64,000 nt of DNA from Lucinisca nassula (lineage: Eukaryota > Mollusca > Bivalvia > Lucinida > Lucinidae): positions 203,307 to 267,306 of the forward strand of contig CAUZLF010000241.1 of NCBI GenBank assembly GCA_963580285.1. The letters run 5' to 3'. This document shows positions 45,199 through 56,159 of this stretch, in pieces. The first letter of the stretch is position 1; every line of letters begins with the position of its first letter. The notes under the pieces are model-generated. The model saw only the letters and a list, made by a program, of their open reading frames with translations, was not told the DNA's origin and ran no database searches. The position numbers and the translations under genes were made by a program.

Positions 45199-45602
45199 TG
45201 AATATCGTGAAAAATAACCAAATAATGCATTTCAACCAATGAAAGTCTTACAGACCCGGTACTCAATTATAAGCATGTTAGTTAAATGACCCTACTGTCC
45301 AGCGGAGGATCACTACTGGTGAGATTAGACCATAGATAATTTGACCAGCCAATGCTAGTGTTAGGAAAAGCAGCAGAAACTCCTAAGGTTGGAGACGATT
45401 TATGATCGGAGAAAAGCAATCGTTAAAAGCCTTTATTGAGTGTGCAAATTGTATGGCCATTGAAATTGATAATGCTTAATTTTCATTGTAAACAATATCT
45501 CAGCAGTTATTGTGTACCCATAAGTTTGGAGTGGTCCATTTCCAATTATAGGGGTTTCAGGTTTTTTTTTGTGTGTAGAAAGTTTAACAAAAATGTAAGT
45601 AC
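45199..45602. other. Unassigned DNA
   Basis: Nothing recognised. Confidence 0.3.
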
Positions 45603-45678
45603 GTTAAGCAAAGAGTGCAGACTGAGATCAGACGCCGCGTTGTGCGGCATCTGATCTGGTTCCACACTGTTTGCAAAT
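45603..45678. repeat. Family F hairpin
   Basis: GCAAAGAGTGCAGACTGAGATCAGACGCCG with the complementary arm CGGCATCTGATCTGGTTCCACACTGTTTGC. Confidence 0.75.
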
Positions 45679-46259
45679 GACCCAAAAAGGACCGCTAGAC
45701 ATACATGCGTTAAAGTTTTATATTTCTTCCAAAATTTCTAGTTTAAGGAGAGTAGTTAAATTGTTGCGGAAAGTGTTCATTTGCTATCCGAAAAGTTCAT
45801 AATAACTGAACAGTCATAGAGTGGTCAAGAATATTCTTACCACTTTTATACCAAGAATGTATATACGGGGGTGTGCATGTTTTTCAGTTTGCAGAAACAT
45901 AAGTAAGGCGATTCTGACAATATCCGAACAGTTCTAAAGGTGATCTTAATGATTAAATTTTGCTACAGAATAGAACAGAATATATTTTATTTGGTACTGT
46001 AGGTCTCCGGACCATGATACAACATATACACACTAACCGACCAAAGAGTTACTTTGTTTACGGAAAAGTGACCCAAAATGAGTTGAAAATGAGATTCGCC
46101 TTAGTTAATTAAGTTCTTTTTTGTGGGAGTAGGGGTGCGTTACGGCCCTTCAAGATTATTTTAAATAACAATAAAAAACAAAAATAACAACAATTTCACC
46201 ACAGGCTATGTTCAGTCTGAGATAGTGGTTCTTGAGAAGTGGACTTGAACATTTGGGTT
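45679..46259. other. Unassigned DNA
   Basis: Nothing recognised. Confidence 0.3.
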
Positions 46260-46352
46260 AGCGCAAATGTTGAGGGATTGTCCAACGGACGAACGAACGG
46301 ACGGAAAACCGGTCTCCTTTGTCGCGCCCTGCCAATAGCAGGTGCTTGAGAA
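46260..46352. repeat. Pearl-like terminal fragment
   Basis: An ACGG/ACGA microsatellite (ACGGACGAACGAACGGACGG) followed by GCCCTGCCAATAGCAGGTGC, a short terminal hairpin. Confidence 0.45.
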
Positions 46353-46404
46353 AAAAAAAAACGAAAGAAAAGTTTAAGTTCAATTTCACAGATTTGCACT
46401 GCCA

Positions 46405-46661
46405 TCACGAACATGCCTATATAATTTTGACCCCCTTAACCAATTTTTGTATATATTAAAACTGAGGTTTACAGGGGTAAATATTCTTTTTCTAATTTCT
46501 TAGATTGTGGATACTCCTTAGAACTGCCTCGTCGATGCGGTTCTAACGAGTACCCACAATCTATGTTTTGAGACGAAATATCGGATTTTTTTTTTATCTG
46601 AAAATGTTCATTTTTGGTGGCTAAACTGTCAATATATTTGAATAGGCGCGTTTTCGTAATG
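46405..46661. mobile_element. Family B palindromic MITE
   Basis: CATCACGAACATGCCTATATAA to AATAGGCGCGTTTTCGTAATG, with the centre GAACTGCCTCGTCGATGCGGTTC. Confidence 0.8.
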
Positions 46662-47211
46662 CTAAGAAGCGTGACATAGTGCTCAGGCACATACAAAGTC
46701 TTACAGTCAGGAGAAGAAACTAATAAATAAAGTCTTTTACACATGCAACCTTGTACAGTGAAGACTGTTCCATTGATGAGTGACGAATAAAGTTTTTTTT
46801 TTGTTTTGTTTTTTTTGTTCATAATAAGTGCAAAGCAGTTTGCTTAAAATTGTACATCTTTAAAATATATTGAAAATAAGAATATTTTTATATGAAATAT
46901 AACAAGATGTGGCATTCCTCCGAATGCACCCTATACGTTATAAGTCAAAATAATAAATAAATCCTTTTGCTTGCAAAACTGCGCGTACCCCTGTTACAAT
47001 GCGTGTCTGTAATTAATCATGGGCGTAGTGCTGATGCATCACAGTTGATTTTATTGCACAGGTACTCAGAATTGACCATTAGTTAATTTTATTGGTCAGC
47101 TAGTTCCGTGCCAAAGCCCCCCACCCAGTGTTTTTTTTCTAACTGACAGTTCCAAGGCGGTTCTTCTTTTTTGTTTTGTTATTATTATGATTATATTGTT
47201 ATTATTATTGT
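46662..47211. other. Unassigned DNA
   Basis: No gene. A short CAGTTCCAAGGCGGTTCTTC (about 47146-47166) is a relic of the Naiad-type tail. Confidence 0.35.
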
Positions 47212-47268
47212 CTGGAGACCCCACGACCCTTGGTTTGTGAGGCCACTACACCACGGTGTCTTCTGAAC
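47212..47268 (-). mobile_element. Family C SINE head fragment
   Basis: Minus strand: GACACCGTGGTGTAGTGGCC and ACAAACCAAGGGTCG, a decayed tRNA-Thr-like head. A B-like scrap (AACCCACAATTTATATGAAAA) follows to 47330. Confidence 0.5.
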
Positions 47269-47345
47269 ACCCTAATCTGTAAACCCACAATTTATATGAA
47301 AAACGGGGTGTCCATATATCACCCCTTATTCTGTCTGATATTTAA

Positions 47346-47636
47346 GCCCCCGCCCATAGGGGCTTGAAGAAATATATGGGCTGCATGATGCTTCCACGCA
47401 GAACTGAATCCGGCCCACACACTAGTACTGGTAAACCGCTTGGAGGATCTAAGCCTGTCCAGGAACCGCGGTGCGAGGCGGACCGTCCATGCTAATAAAC
47501 CCTATTGGTTTCATTGGGCGACAGGGCTTGAGATGTCATTTCATCTCAATGCCGGGTAAAAGTCCCACAAAATTGGAAGCAACGTCTCCAAAATGACCTT
47601 TACAGTGTTGACGGGGACGTTAAACCTCAAATTAAA
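47346..47636 (+). mobile_element. SINE-like retroposon, family A
   Basis: Perfect 15-bp target duplication CTGTCTGATATTTAA at 47331-47345 and 47637-47651. Near-consensus and full length, a good reference copy. Confidence 0.93.
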
Positions 47637-47651
47637 CTGTCTGATATTTAA

Positions 47652-48149
47652 TTGTACGAATTTGAAGTGCTATAAAGACTTAGGTATACACCCCGTATTT
47701 TATATCCTTTGTAAATCCACGAGTTTAGAGAAATTAACGAGCAAAAGTTGTTGGACTGTTATCTAGTCCATCAACAACAACAACGACAATAAAATATGAC
47801 AAGATCGTGAGTTTACAGTTATGATCTGAATAGACCTATACATTATTCTAACATTAAAAATATCCACGGAAAATATTAGGGACGATTGTTTTTTTTTTGT
47901 TTTTTTGTTTTTTTTTTTCATAATTAGTGGATTGCATTAAAGGTGAATGATAGCAAAACTGGAATAAAATTGTTCCTTTTATTATATTTAGCAACTGGTT
48001 CCATCAAACAGGTTGCAAGCTCAAAAATGTCAGTCAGAAATAAAACTCTTCCCATCAAATTAAAAAATGAGGAATGCGTCATCGAATATATACATGTATT
48101 TACAAGATATGAGGTGTCGATATACAACCTAGTTAAGTGGTATTTTCAC
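47652..48149. other. Unassigned DNA
   Basis: T-rich tract near 47889-47922. Two overlapping open frames on opposite strands (47924-48221) show no recognisable domain. Confidence 0.3.
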
Positions 48150-48344
48150 CGAAATATCAGGCGCATATATTGCATATATAAAGCCCCGCAATGTCATTTG
48201 TATATGGCATCCACCGTTTGACACAGCGATTTCTTTGCTATCTCCAAAAATAGTTACATTTCTAACGAAAATGTGTGATATTCTTCTTCTTCTTCTTATA
48301 TTCCAAACATATGTTGTGGTTGCTCGAACGGCGATTATAACGAG

Positions 48345-48908
48345 TTTTTGTTTGTCTGATTTGAGGTTTAACGTCCCCGTCAACACTGTACACGTCATTT
48401 TTGAGACGTTCATCACTTGAACAAGTCCGTGATATAAAGACGCCCCCAACCCCACTTCATATAGAGAAAACGGGGGTTTACGGGGTTAAACATTATTTTC
48501 CTTATTTCTGCTCCAAGACAGGTTGTGGGTACTCGTTAGAACCGGCTCGATGGGGCGGTTCTAGCAAGCACCCAAAACCTATGTTTGGAGTATAAATAAG
48601 AAAAATGTCACAAATTTTCATCAGAAAAAATTGCCTTTTCGAGATTTGAAAATGCAATATAGCACACGGATGTGTTATCGTTTTGTGGGACTTTTACCCG
48701 ACATTGAGATGAAATTACATCTCAAGCCCTGTCGCACAATGAAACCAATAGAGTTTAAAAACATGGACGGTCCGACTCGCACCGCTTTGCCTGGGCAGGC
48801 TTAGATCCTCTAGGCTGTTTACCAGTACTCATGTGCGGCCAGTTTCAGCTCTGCGTGGAAGCATCATGCAGCACATCTATTTCTTCAAGCCCCGATGGGC
48901 GGGGGCAG
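48345..48908 (-). mobile_element. SINE A, middle layer, itself split by a B element
   Basis: Flanked by the perfect 12-bp duplication GATTATAACGAG (48333-48344, 48909-48920). Its two parts are 48345-48411 and 48681-48908. Without the inner 269-bp insert the SINE is about 295 bp, the normal size, missing only about 8 bp (GCTTCCAA) at the junction. Confidence 0.85.
48412..48680. mobile_element. Family B MITE, inner layer
   Basis: CATCACTTGAACAAGTCCGTG, CCCCACTTCATATAGAGAAAA, the centre GAACCGGCTCGATGGGGCGGTTC, AAATAAGAAAAATGTC and GGATGTGTTATCG. It sits wholly inside the SINE A copy. Confidence 0.8.
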
Positions 48909-49317
48909 GATTATAACGAGTATCCACAACTTATGATAAAGAAACATAATGTATATACCTATAAACCCCTTAATTTTCACTACAGAATGAGATATAAAGG
49001 GGTGTCCATTACACGGTCCTGTTATCATGCTGAGCTTTTGGTTCATTAAAACTACAATTTCTACATTTTCTATGTATTTTCTTTAATTCTGTATACACAA
49101 GACCTACGTCGGTGAACATACAGCTACTACAGACTGCTACAACTTATACACTTATACAAAATATATACTGATTACTGATTCTTTTTTTTTTTTTTTTTTC
49201 ATTATTATTATTGGTTCAAAATTTGCCAAAAAACAAAGCCATTTGGTCCCCCATATATCACTTTATCAGTGGCGTTATTTTCTTTGTTTTTGTTTGTTTG
49301 TTTAATATTATTATTGT

Positions 49318-49516
49318 TTTTGTTTTACGGCACTTTCAAGATAATTTAACTTACATCGAGCCGATCGCTACTCAGAGGTGGGCGAAAACCCGAGTTTCAG
49401 GAGAAAAAACTCCACATTACCTTCGGTTGCAGAACTTGGCGTCTAACATGTGACCCGAGCCAGGCTCGAACCACAGCGGTGAGAGTCCTAATGATTAAGA
49501 GTCATTATCCACTGTG
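49318..49516 (-). mobile_element. tRNA-derived SINE, family D
   Basis: Antisense copy: TTTTACGGCACTTTCAAGA, AGGTGGGCGAAAACCCGAG, TTGCAGAACTTGGCGTC, GGCTCGAACCACAGCGG (B box) and TAATGATTAAGAGTC (anticodon arm). Confidence 0.78.
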
Positions 49517-49532
49517 ACGTTATGACAGATGT

Positions 49533-49835
49533 CGGCCCCCGCCCATAGGGGCTTGAAGAAATATATGGGCTGCATGATGCTTCCACGCAGAGCTGAATCG
49601 ATCCGGCCCGCACACTAGTACTGGTAAACCGCTTAGAGGATCTAAGTCTGCCAAGGAACCGCGGTGCGAGGCGGGACCGTCCATGCTAATAAACCCTATT
49701 GGTTTCATTTGGCGACAGGGCTTGAGATGTCATTTCATCTCAATGTCGGGTAAAAGTCCCACACAATTGGAAGCAACGTCTCCAAAATGACCTTTACAGT
49801 GTTGACGGGAACATTAAACCTCAAATCAAACAAAC
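49533..49835 (+). mobile_element. SINE-like retroposon, family A
   Basis: Perfect 16-bp target duplication ACGTTATGACAGATGT at 49517-49532 and 49836-49851, immediately next to the D SINE head. Full length. Confidence 0.93.
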
Positions 49836-50255
49836 GTTATGACAGATGTGTGCCTTGCGTTGAGGTTTACAAGTACATTGGGTAGTTTCATTATATTTTC
49901 GTAAGTATGTCATTTATGTAATAAATGACGCATACAAATTATTGTATATAGAAAGTAAAATCGACATGACAATCTATATCCACCAAACTGATGGTGCAAA
50001 AGAACTTGCATTTACATCTTTGAATACGCCTTCGCCTTAAACCAGAAAGGTGAGGCGTACAAACCGCCACTAAAGATAAAAAAATTCGGTGGCTCTTACA
50101 TAATGAAAAAAAAAAATAAAAAAATAAATAATACACAACAAACTCAGTGAGTAAAATGTAACAAGTATATGGGTGCTCGTTTGAAATATCCATATCCTTA
50201 TCAGGAAAATAAGGTTTTCCTACGTAACCCTCTTTGTATTTAAAGTGGAGTTTAC

Positions 50256-50470
50256 AACGGGCCTCCATGGCCTATTTGTTAAGAGCGCTGACTCTTAATC
50301 ATGAAGTCTCTCACCGCTGTGGTTCGAGCCTACTCGGGTGGAAATGCGAAGTTCTGCAACGGAAGGTCAGGTGGTGTTTCTCCGGGTACTACCGTTTTCA
50401 CCCACTTCTGATTAACAATCAGCTCGAAATAAGTGAAACTATCTTGAACGGGCCGTAAAACCATCGCAAA
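50256..50470 (+). mobile_element. tRNA-derived SINE, family D
   Basis: GGGCCTCCATGGCCTATTTG, GAGCGCTGACTCTTAATCATG, B box GGTTCGAGCC, the body GTTCTGCAACGGAAGGTCAGG and TTTCTCCGGGTAC, and the end CGGGCCGTAAAACC. It is shared with the paralogous segment at 57690. Confidence 0.82.
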
Positions 50471-50877
50471 AAGTGGGGATTACAAGACCGTTCATAACAA
50501 GCGATTCTAACGAATAATAACCATTATACAGGGAATAGCGTGGCTTACAAAGATCTACAGTGTTGACTGTGCTTCTGCTCCGAGTCACAGACTGTGGGTA
50601 AACCAAGTAAACCTCACTTTCAACAGAAAAGATTGTGTTTACCAGGTATTTCCACATTTCTGCTCAAAATAGTAACTGTGGCTGTCAGTTAATTAAACTA
50701 AGACACTAATCACAATTTTTCGCTAGATCTGGGACCAAGTAAATGTAAACTAGGTCCGTGGCTAGATGTGTGTCTTTTTCAGAGCCTTAAAAGGGTAACA
50801 GTGTCTGAAATTAATGATATGCTCGTAACCCTCAGAAACATTAAAACGTCACGACTTTTCGCCTGAAAAATTACATT
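50471..50877. repeat. Duplicated segment (paralogue of 57850-58135)
   Basis: Shared order: CCATTATACAGGGAATA, TTACAAAGATCTACAGT, TACCAGGTATTTCC/TACCAGGGCTTTAT and GTGTCTGAAATTAATGA. No coding sequence. See the segmental duplication finding. Confidence 0.65.
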
Positions 50878-51440
50878 CATCCCAAACAAGCCTATATAAT
50901 GTTGGGCCCCTTAAACCCCACTTTTATGTAGTGTACATTATTTTTCTTATTTGCGCTCAAAACATAGAATATTGGTACTCATTGGAACCGCCTTGGCACG
51001 GCAGTTCTAAAGAGTACCCACAATGTATGTTTTATCACAAATGTGAAAAATATCAGAATTTTGTATTTGGAAATTTTAAGATTTGGTATTAAAATCTCAA
51101 TATATTTGAAGGCCCCCGCCCATCGGGGCTTGAAGAAATAGAAAGGTGCCATGATGCTTCCACGCAGAGCGGAAACCGACCGCACCCGAGTACTGGTAAA
51201 CCGCTTTGACGATCTAAGCCTGCCCAGGCAAAGCGGTGTGAGTCGGTCTGTCCATGCTTATAAACCCTACTGGTTTCATTGGGCGACAGGACTTGAGATA
51301 TCATTTCATCTCAATGTCGGATAAATGGCGCACAAAATTGGAAGCAACGTCTCCAAAATGCCCTATACTGTGTTGACGGGGACGTTAAACCTCAAATCAA
51401 ACAAACAACCAAACAATATATTTGAATAGGCGTGTTTTGA
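50878..51440. mobile_element. Family B copy split by SINE A
   Basis: Left part ACAAGCCTATATAATGTTGG, GAACCGCCTTGGCACGGCAGTTC and AATATATTTGAA; the last few bases, TAGGCGTGTTTT, appear only after the SINE at 51427. Confidence 0.8.
51111..51414 (+). mobile_element. SINE-like retroposon, family A, inside B
   Basis: Perfect 12-bp target duplication AATATATTTGAA at 51099-51110 and 51415-51426. Full length with a CAAACAAACAACCAAAC tail. Confidence 0.93.
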
Positions 51441-51477
51441 AGACAAAAACTTTCATGTGTGTGTGTGTGAATTCGGG

Positions 51478-51745
51478 TTTTACGTCGCTTTCAACAATTT
51501 TTCAGTCATATCACGACGGTGTCTGGTTGCGACAGGGAGCTCAATGCTCACTTTTATAGTGCTGCCTCACTGAAGTATCATGTCCCAGACACATTACATG
51601 ATACCACACCCAGTCACATTATCCTGACACTGGGTCGACCAGTCCTAGCTCTACCCCGTAAATCTGAGTGCCAAGCGAGGAGCAGCTAGTACCATTTTTA
51701 ACGACTTTGGTATGTCGCGGCCCCGGATCGAACCCGACCAAAACT
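51478..51745 (-). mobile_element. SINE-like retroposon, family E
   Basis: Minus strand: head TCGGGTTCGATCCGGGGCC (B box GGTTCGATCC), a body with GACTGGGTGTGGTATCATG and TAGTGCTGCCTC type blocks, and the end TTGAAAGCGACGTAAAACCC. Only the B-box half of the tRNA-like head is present. Single copy in the window. Confidence 0.7.
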
Positions 51746-51754
51746 TTCATCATG

Positions 51755-51960
51755 TTTACAAGTCCATATAATGAGCATTCTTGTAAGCCCACCTTCTATA
51801 GGGAAATGTCTGTTTTAATGAGTACAATGGTTTCCGTCTTAATATTTAGTGCGTGGGGAGTCATTAGAACCGCCTCAACGAGGCGGTACATGTACATGAA
51901 CAAAGGCACACCTAAAGTCTATATCTAGAAAAGAAAAAAAAAGAAAAAAAGAAAGAAAAT
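51755..51960. mobile_element. Diverged family B copy (segment copy 1)
   Basis: TGTTTACAAGTCCATATAATG, GAACCGCCTCAACGAGGCGGT and AGTCTATATCTAGAAAAG. Paralogous to 58185-58440. Confidence 0.6.
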
Positions 51961-52304
51961 GAAACAAACTATTTGAAGAGATATGAAATACAGTATTACA
52001 GTAGTGGTTTGCATCTGTAAATTTGCTTCTATTCAGATTTTATTAGAAATCTGATATTTGTCGGTTATGTAGTTTTCACGCAGCGATAACGTCTCCCAAA
52101 TGGCAATTAAGCCACGTTTACCGTAATCTGACCCCCTTCCAACCTTCAAATGTGTTACATGTATAAATAGTAATGATCTGAGAGTAGCATTCCGAACTTT
52201 GTCCAAAATACCGCAAAATTCGAGAAGAACATGTATGTTTGTGAGACAACAAAAAATATTTATGATAGACTGCATCGTAATTCTACGGTTATTTTTCTTC
52301 AGTC
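51961..52304. repeat. Duplicated segment, non-B part (paralogue of 58390-58670)
   Basis: GCGATAACGTCTCCCAAATGG is shared exactly with 58576-58596. No coding sequence; the target duplicate TTCTTCAGTC ends it. Confidence 0.65.
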
Positions 52305-52613
52305 TGTTTGATTTGTTTTGTTTGATTAGAGGTTTAACGTCTCGGTCAACACTATAAAGGTCATTTTGGAGACGTTGCTCCCCATTTTGTGGGATTTTTA
52401 CCTGAAATTGAGATGAAATGACATCTCAAGCCCTGCCGCCCAATGAAACCAATAGGGTTAATAAGCATGGACGGGCCGATTCGCACCGCTTTGCCTGGGT
52501 AGGCTTAGATCCTCTAAGCGGTTTACCACAACTCGTGTGCTGGTCGGTTTAAGCCCTAGGTTGAAGCATCATGCAGCCCATATACTTGTTCGCGCCCCTA
52601 TGGGCGGGGCCGA
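52305..52613 (-). mobile_element. SINE-like retroposon, family A
   Basis: Perfect 10-bp target duplication TTCTTCAGTC at 52295-52304 and 52614-52623. Absent from the paralogous segment near 58670. Confidence 0.88.
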
Positions 52614-52677
52614 TTCTTCAGTCCAGATTCTCGACGTTTATAAGCATTAGGCTTAAACATTGAGTGCACAACGTGCT

Positions 52678-52722
52678 TCTTCTTCTTCTTCTTCTTCTTC
52701 TTCTTCTTCTTCTTCTTCTTCA
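52678..52722. repeat. (CTT)n microsatellite, segment copy 1
   Basis: About 15 uninterrupted units; the equivalent tract at 58681-58735 is interrupted by T-runs. Confidence 0.92.
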
Positions 52723-52949
52723 CCCGCTTTTGAAGTCAAATTACTAAACGCACTGGATGGTCGATTGTCCCTGCGTTTAGGCTGGAAAAGGGATCCTAAG
52801 CTTGAACCCAATTCGCTGAACCCTTAATTCGATCAGAGGAGATTCTGATGAACCGCCGTATTCGATTGCGACTGATCCCAGCTTTTGTGAGAATAGTTAC
52901 CACCCTGGTCTTACAGTGTTTCTAGCTTAAGGTTTTAGAGAATTTAATT

Positions 52950-53275
52950 TTATGTAATGCTTGTTGGTGCCTGATGCTCTGTCTCTGGTCGGGCCCATCG
53001 GAGTCTAAATGTAGTTTTTCTTTTGCTCCAGCATTTCAGTTTCTTCTTGCTGTTGAGTACTCAACGTTGTTTCATCTCTGTGGTTGTTCTCGGAGATGTT
53101 GCACTGATGCGTTAGGTGGCATTCATGCGGATTGTTAAATCGCATTGCGGGCGCGTAAAATCGATTTAAGGCCCCGCGGTGCGTCTGTTTTGTTCTTATA
53201 CTTCATCGGCATGTGTATGTCGCTGGTGTCATTTTGGTTTTGGATAGCTGATTGCCCTTGTTCACAGCCGGCCAA
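52950..53275 (+). mobile_element. Naiad-type pLTR, 3'-interrupted
   Basis: TTGGTGCCTGATGCTCTGTC, GGTCGGGCCCATCGGAGTC, GAGATGTTGCACTGATG and CGTAAAATCGATTTAAGGCC. No coding part is attached, so this is a solo tail. Confidence 0.72.
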
Positions 53276-54222
53276 CCGGAGTTCGTCCGTTGGTTAATAT
53301 TTCAGTTGTTCTGTGCTGTATTTGACTAATGCTATGGTCACAAAGATCGGCCGGTATCCGGGGATAGGGGGTAATCGTGAGTACACCGCTGGTTTTGGCA
53401 TTTTTTTCTGACATCGGACAACACCGGTCAAAAAAATTGTCACACATAATTTACATAAATGGCACCGTCCGGAGGCCGTGCGGAGGCCGTCCGAAAACCG
53501 CCTCGTAATCGCACGGCATCTGTTTCCAAAGAGAAATCTTTTGGGGGCCGGCGAGGCAATGAATACCGACCGAACATCTAATACTAATCGGCAGATTATC
53601 CTATGATGTCCGAGTGATAACCGGCCTATTCACCGGACATCGTACGAATATCGCCCGAGTATCCTACGGACAACGAACGATGCTTGTACCAGGCCTGGCC
53701 GAATGTCGGGCGATTGGATGGAAACGCGCTATAATGATGTACACGGCGACTGATGGGGGTTTATATATTCCGCCCGATGTCCGGTTCTAGCCGGCCGGTG
53801 ACCGGACGATGTTTGTAACATATCTGGTCCACACCGGTTCAAGCCGATCGGACATCGATGGGTTACTTTCCAATGTGTAAACAGACATCGGCCGGATATC
53901 GGTCCATGTCCGGTCCCACAAATTTCTCCTCTGAGGCTACATACACCGGCCGATTACCCCTCGATTCCCGACCGGATATCGGACGATACTTAAACGATGT
54001 GTGAAGGATATGTGGCCAATTATGAAAATGTACGGGACACCGGAGAAATTTTAACTTCGAGTTAAAACTCTTCGGGAACCTCTCCGATGCTGCCTGAGAG
54101 CCCCGCCACCGGCCGGCCATGTCTGGAGTCCGGCCGGGGACCAGGCCAAAATGGCTAAAATCAATCCGGGTGTACATCCTAAGCCTAATCGGAAGGGATT
54201 GTGACCAAAGCATAAACCATGA
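53276..54222. repeat. CpG-rich block with recurring CCGG/ATCGG motifs
   Basis: Unlike the AT-rich surroundings, this block is dense in CG dinucleotides. Motifs such as GACCGGATATCGGAC, CGGCCGGATATCGG and GATGTCCGGT recur on both strands at irregular spacing. No reading frame with domain content is seen (the minus-strand frame at 53863-54249 is not convincing). It lies between two partial Naiad-type tails. Confidence 0.6.
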
Positions 54223-54224
54223 CA

Positions 54225-54531
54225 GAAGTAAGGGCGAGGATTGCGGCATTTAATCCCCGCAGTGGCATTCTGTTCACTGACCGTTCCCGTGCGGTTCTTC
54301 TGTCGCGGTTTACTTTTTGTTATGGCTTGTCTTTGAGTGTGTGTTTTGCATGCATTTTTTTTTTGTTAGCCAATTGGCTATTTTATGGGAAAGTGACTGT
54401 CCTTTTGGCTTTCCGCTATTGGTGTTTCCATTAGGGTCTAGTTATATCATGTTTTTTGTTGTTGTTTTATTTTTCAAGGGATCTGTGGGTTAATTGCATC
54501 GATTTCTGATCACTGCCTTCACTTCTATTTA
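54225..54531 (+). mobile_element. Naiad-type pLTR, distal part
   Basis: AGAAGTAAGGGCGAGGATTG, CACTGACCGTTCCCGTGCGG, GGGAAAGTGACTGTCC and ATCACTGCCTTCACTTC. It overlaps 52950-53275 in element coordinates, so it is a second partial copy. Confidence 0.7.
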
Positions 54532-54694
54532 ATAAAAGCCTCCGTGGTGCAGTGGTTACGCTACTCGCCTTGTAAACCAGGGATCGCAGGATCCATCCCG
54601 GGCTTCTCCAGACTTTCGAATGAGTGTTTAAAACCGAGTTCCCGTCTCCGTATGACCTTGGCTGTTGGTGGGACGTAAAACTCAAACACTCACT
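54532..54694 (+). mobile_element. tRNA-derived SINE, family C
   Basis: Near-identical to 5855-6016. Perfect 12-bp target duplication CACTTCTATTTA at 54520-54531 and 54695-54706, exactly at the end of a Naiad-type tail. Confidence 0.9.
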
Positions 54695-54706
54695 CACTTC
54701 TATTTA

Positions 54707-54939
54707 TTAATGATTGTTTTGATTGCAGTTAGTACAGTCCTGGTATTTCATTTTGGAATGGTCTAAAAATTAAAATTCAGTTTTTGAAATAGATGACGGT
54801 ATGTCTATGGTTGTTTGAAATCGATGACAATATTCCTACACAGAATATACAATCTTCCGTTTTAAATTATCCGTTTTGATTCCAGTCCATGTTATATCTT
54901 GCCTCTCGGAACAGCAAGAAAGGTATTCCCTACGGGCCT
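54707..54939. other. Unassigned DNA
   Basis: Short stretch with no recognised feature. Confidence 0.3.
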
Positions 54940-55170
54940 CCGTGGCCTAGTGGATAAGAGCGCTGACTCTTAGTCATTAGGTCTCTCACCGCCGTAGGTT
55001 CGAGCCTCGCTCGGGCCACGTGTGAGACACCAAGTTCTGCAACGGAAGGTCAGGTTGTTTTTCTCCGGGTACTCCGGTTTTCGCCCACCTCTGATTAACG
55101 ATCGGCTCGATATGAGTGAAATAATCTTGAAAGGGCCGTAAAACCCAAACCAAAAAAAAAAAAAAAAAAA
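54940..55170 (+). mobile_element. tRNA-derived SINE, family D (best copy)
   Basis: Head GGGCCTCCGTGGCCTAGTGG (A box), CTGACTCTTAGTC anticodon arm (CTT, Lys-like, but with a long extra arm), and B box GGTTCGAGCCT. Body with GCAACGGAAGGTCAGG, CTCCGGGTACTCCGG and CTCTGATTAACGATCGG. End GGGCCGTAAAACCC and a run of 18 A. Intact enough to serve as a reference. Confidence 0.88.
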
Positions 55171-55461
55171 GTAATCCCTTACAACCCTGAAACCCGGTAC
55201 AGATACTTATGCAAACAGTGTAAATCCTGACGTGATGGCTCTGAGCAATTTAATCGGGATATATATTGCGTACCATAAAACGGGCGTACCCATCCAACTT
55301 CATTGATGGAAGAGTGCACTCGTGAATCTCACGGGTGGGCGGATTTGAGGGTAAAGAAATCAAAGCATTGGCAGCACTGTTTGACCGATTGACTCAGAGC
55401 GCTGGTTGTGTAAAATGGCCGTGGACTTGGACTTTTTCGATATACCCTTCGGTTCTTGTTC

Positions 55462-55540
55462 CTAATGCAGACAGTGTAGACCCTGATCAGACGCCACATT
55501 ATGTGACGTCTGATCTGGTCTACACTGTTTGCCAAACCAA
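55462..55540. repeat. Family F hairpin (best copy)
   Basis: CAGACAGTGTAGACCCTGATCAGACG pairs with CGTCTGATCTGGTCTACACTGTTTG around CCACATTATGTGA. The outer sequence (TGATTCCAGTCCAGA) is inverted relative to the F copies at 30500 and 55780. Confidence 0.8.
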
Positions 55541-55629
55541 ACACATGATTCCAGTCCAGATTTTACAGATAACTCTCTTACATGTACGCAACCATCTGAC
55601 GTCATAGTGGAATACATAACACGGCTTGT

Positions 55630-55875
55630 TTTAGGTCGATTGGATTGTCAATCGACCCTAAGTTGCTAAGCCGAAAAGCTTGTCCGTGCTAAAGTACACG
55701 TAGCTATCACAGTCTTGTCGGAATTACTATTTTATCGAAAATATTCGCAGTGAGATCAGAGTGTTGTGTACGATAGTTATATTGGAATCAAAGGTTTGGC
55801 TTGGCAAAAAATGTAGACCAAGACCAGACGCCACAGAACGCGGCATTTGATCAAGATATACACTAATTGCTTAAA
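55630..55875. repeat. Family F element with its long flank
   Basis: The hairpin at 55797-55872 (GGCAAAAAATGTAGACC...GATCAAG) is preceded by about 165 bp colinear with 30360-30520, for example GCTAAAGTNCACGTNG and AGATCAGAGTGTTG. Confidence 0.65.
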
Positions 55876-56159
55876 GCAACATATTTTTAAGGTTAAAATA
55901 AACATTGACCCAAAATTATTATAAGCATAGACCAAGTTACTATTACTGATTTGAAAGAAATCCAATTAACCTATTTATAGACTAAGGTATTACTAATTAA
56001 ATCCATAAGAACACAGAACACATGTTTGTTTTTTCTTTTCAATGTTTAACTGCAGTTCTGTTCCGAAGTTAGCAGACATATGTGCGAGCTTTTACGTCTC
56101 TTACCAGACTGAAATATCATGCGGGTAGAAGTTGTATGGATACTAATGCCTAGAAGGGA
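55876..56159. other. Unassigned DNA
   Basis: Nothing recognised. Confidence 0.3.

Larger units (their letters stand above)
48150..49035. mobile_element. Family B-like copy, outer layer of a three-level nest
   Basis: The left half has CTTATATTCCAAACATATG and CGAACGGCGATTATAACGAG (to 48344). The right half resumes at GATTATAACGAGTATCCAC (48909) and ends near GTGTCCATTACACGGTCC. It is split by a family A SINE. Confidence 0.55.

Noticed and set aside
53863..54249. 128-codon minus-strand frame as a gene
   Set aside because: It lies in the CpG-rich motif block, where stops are rare by composition, and it shows no recognisable domain.
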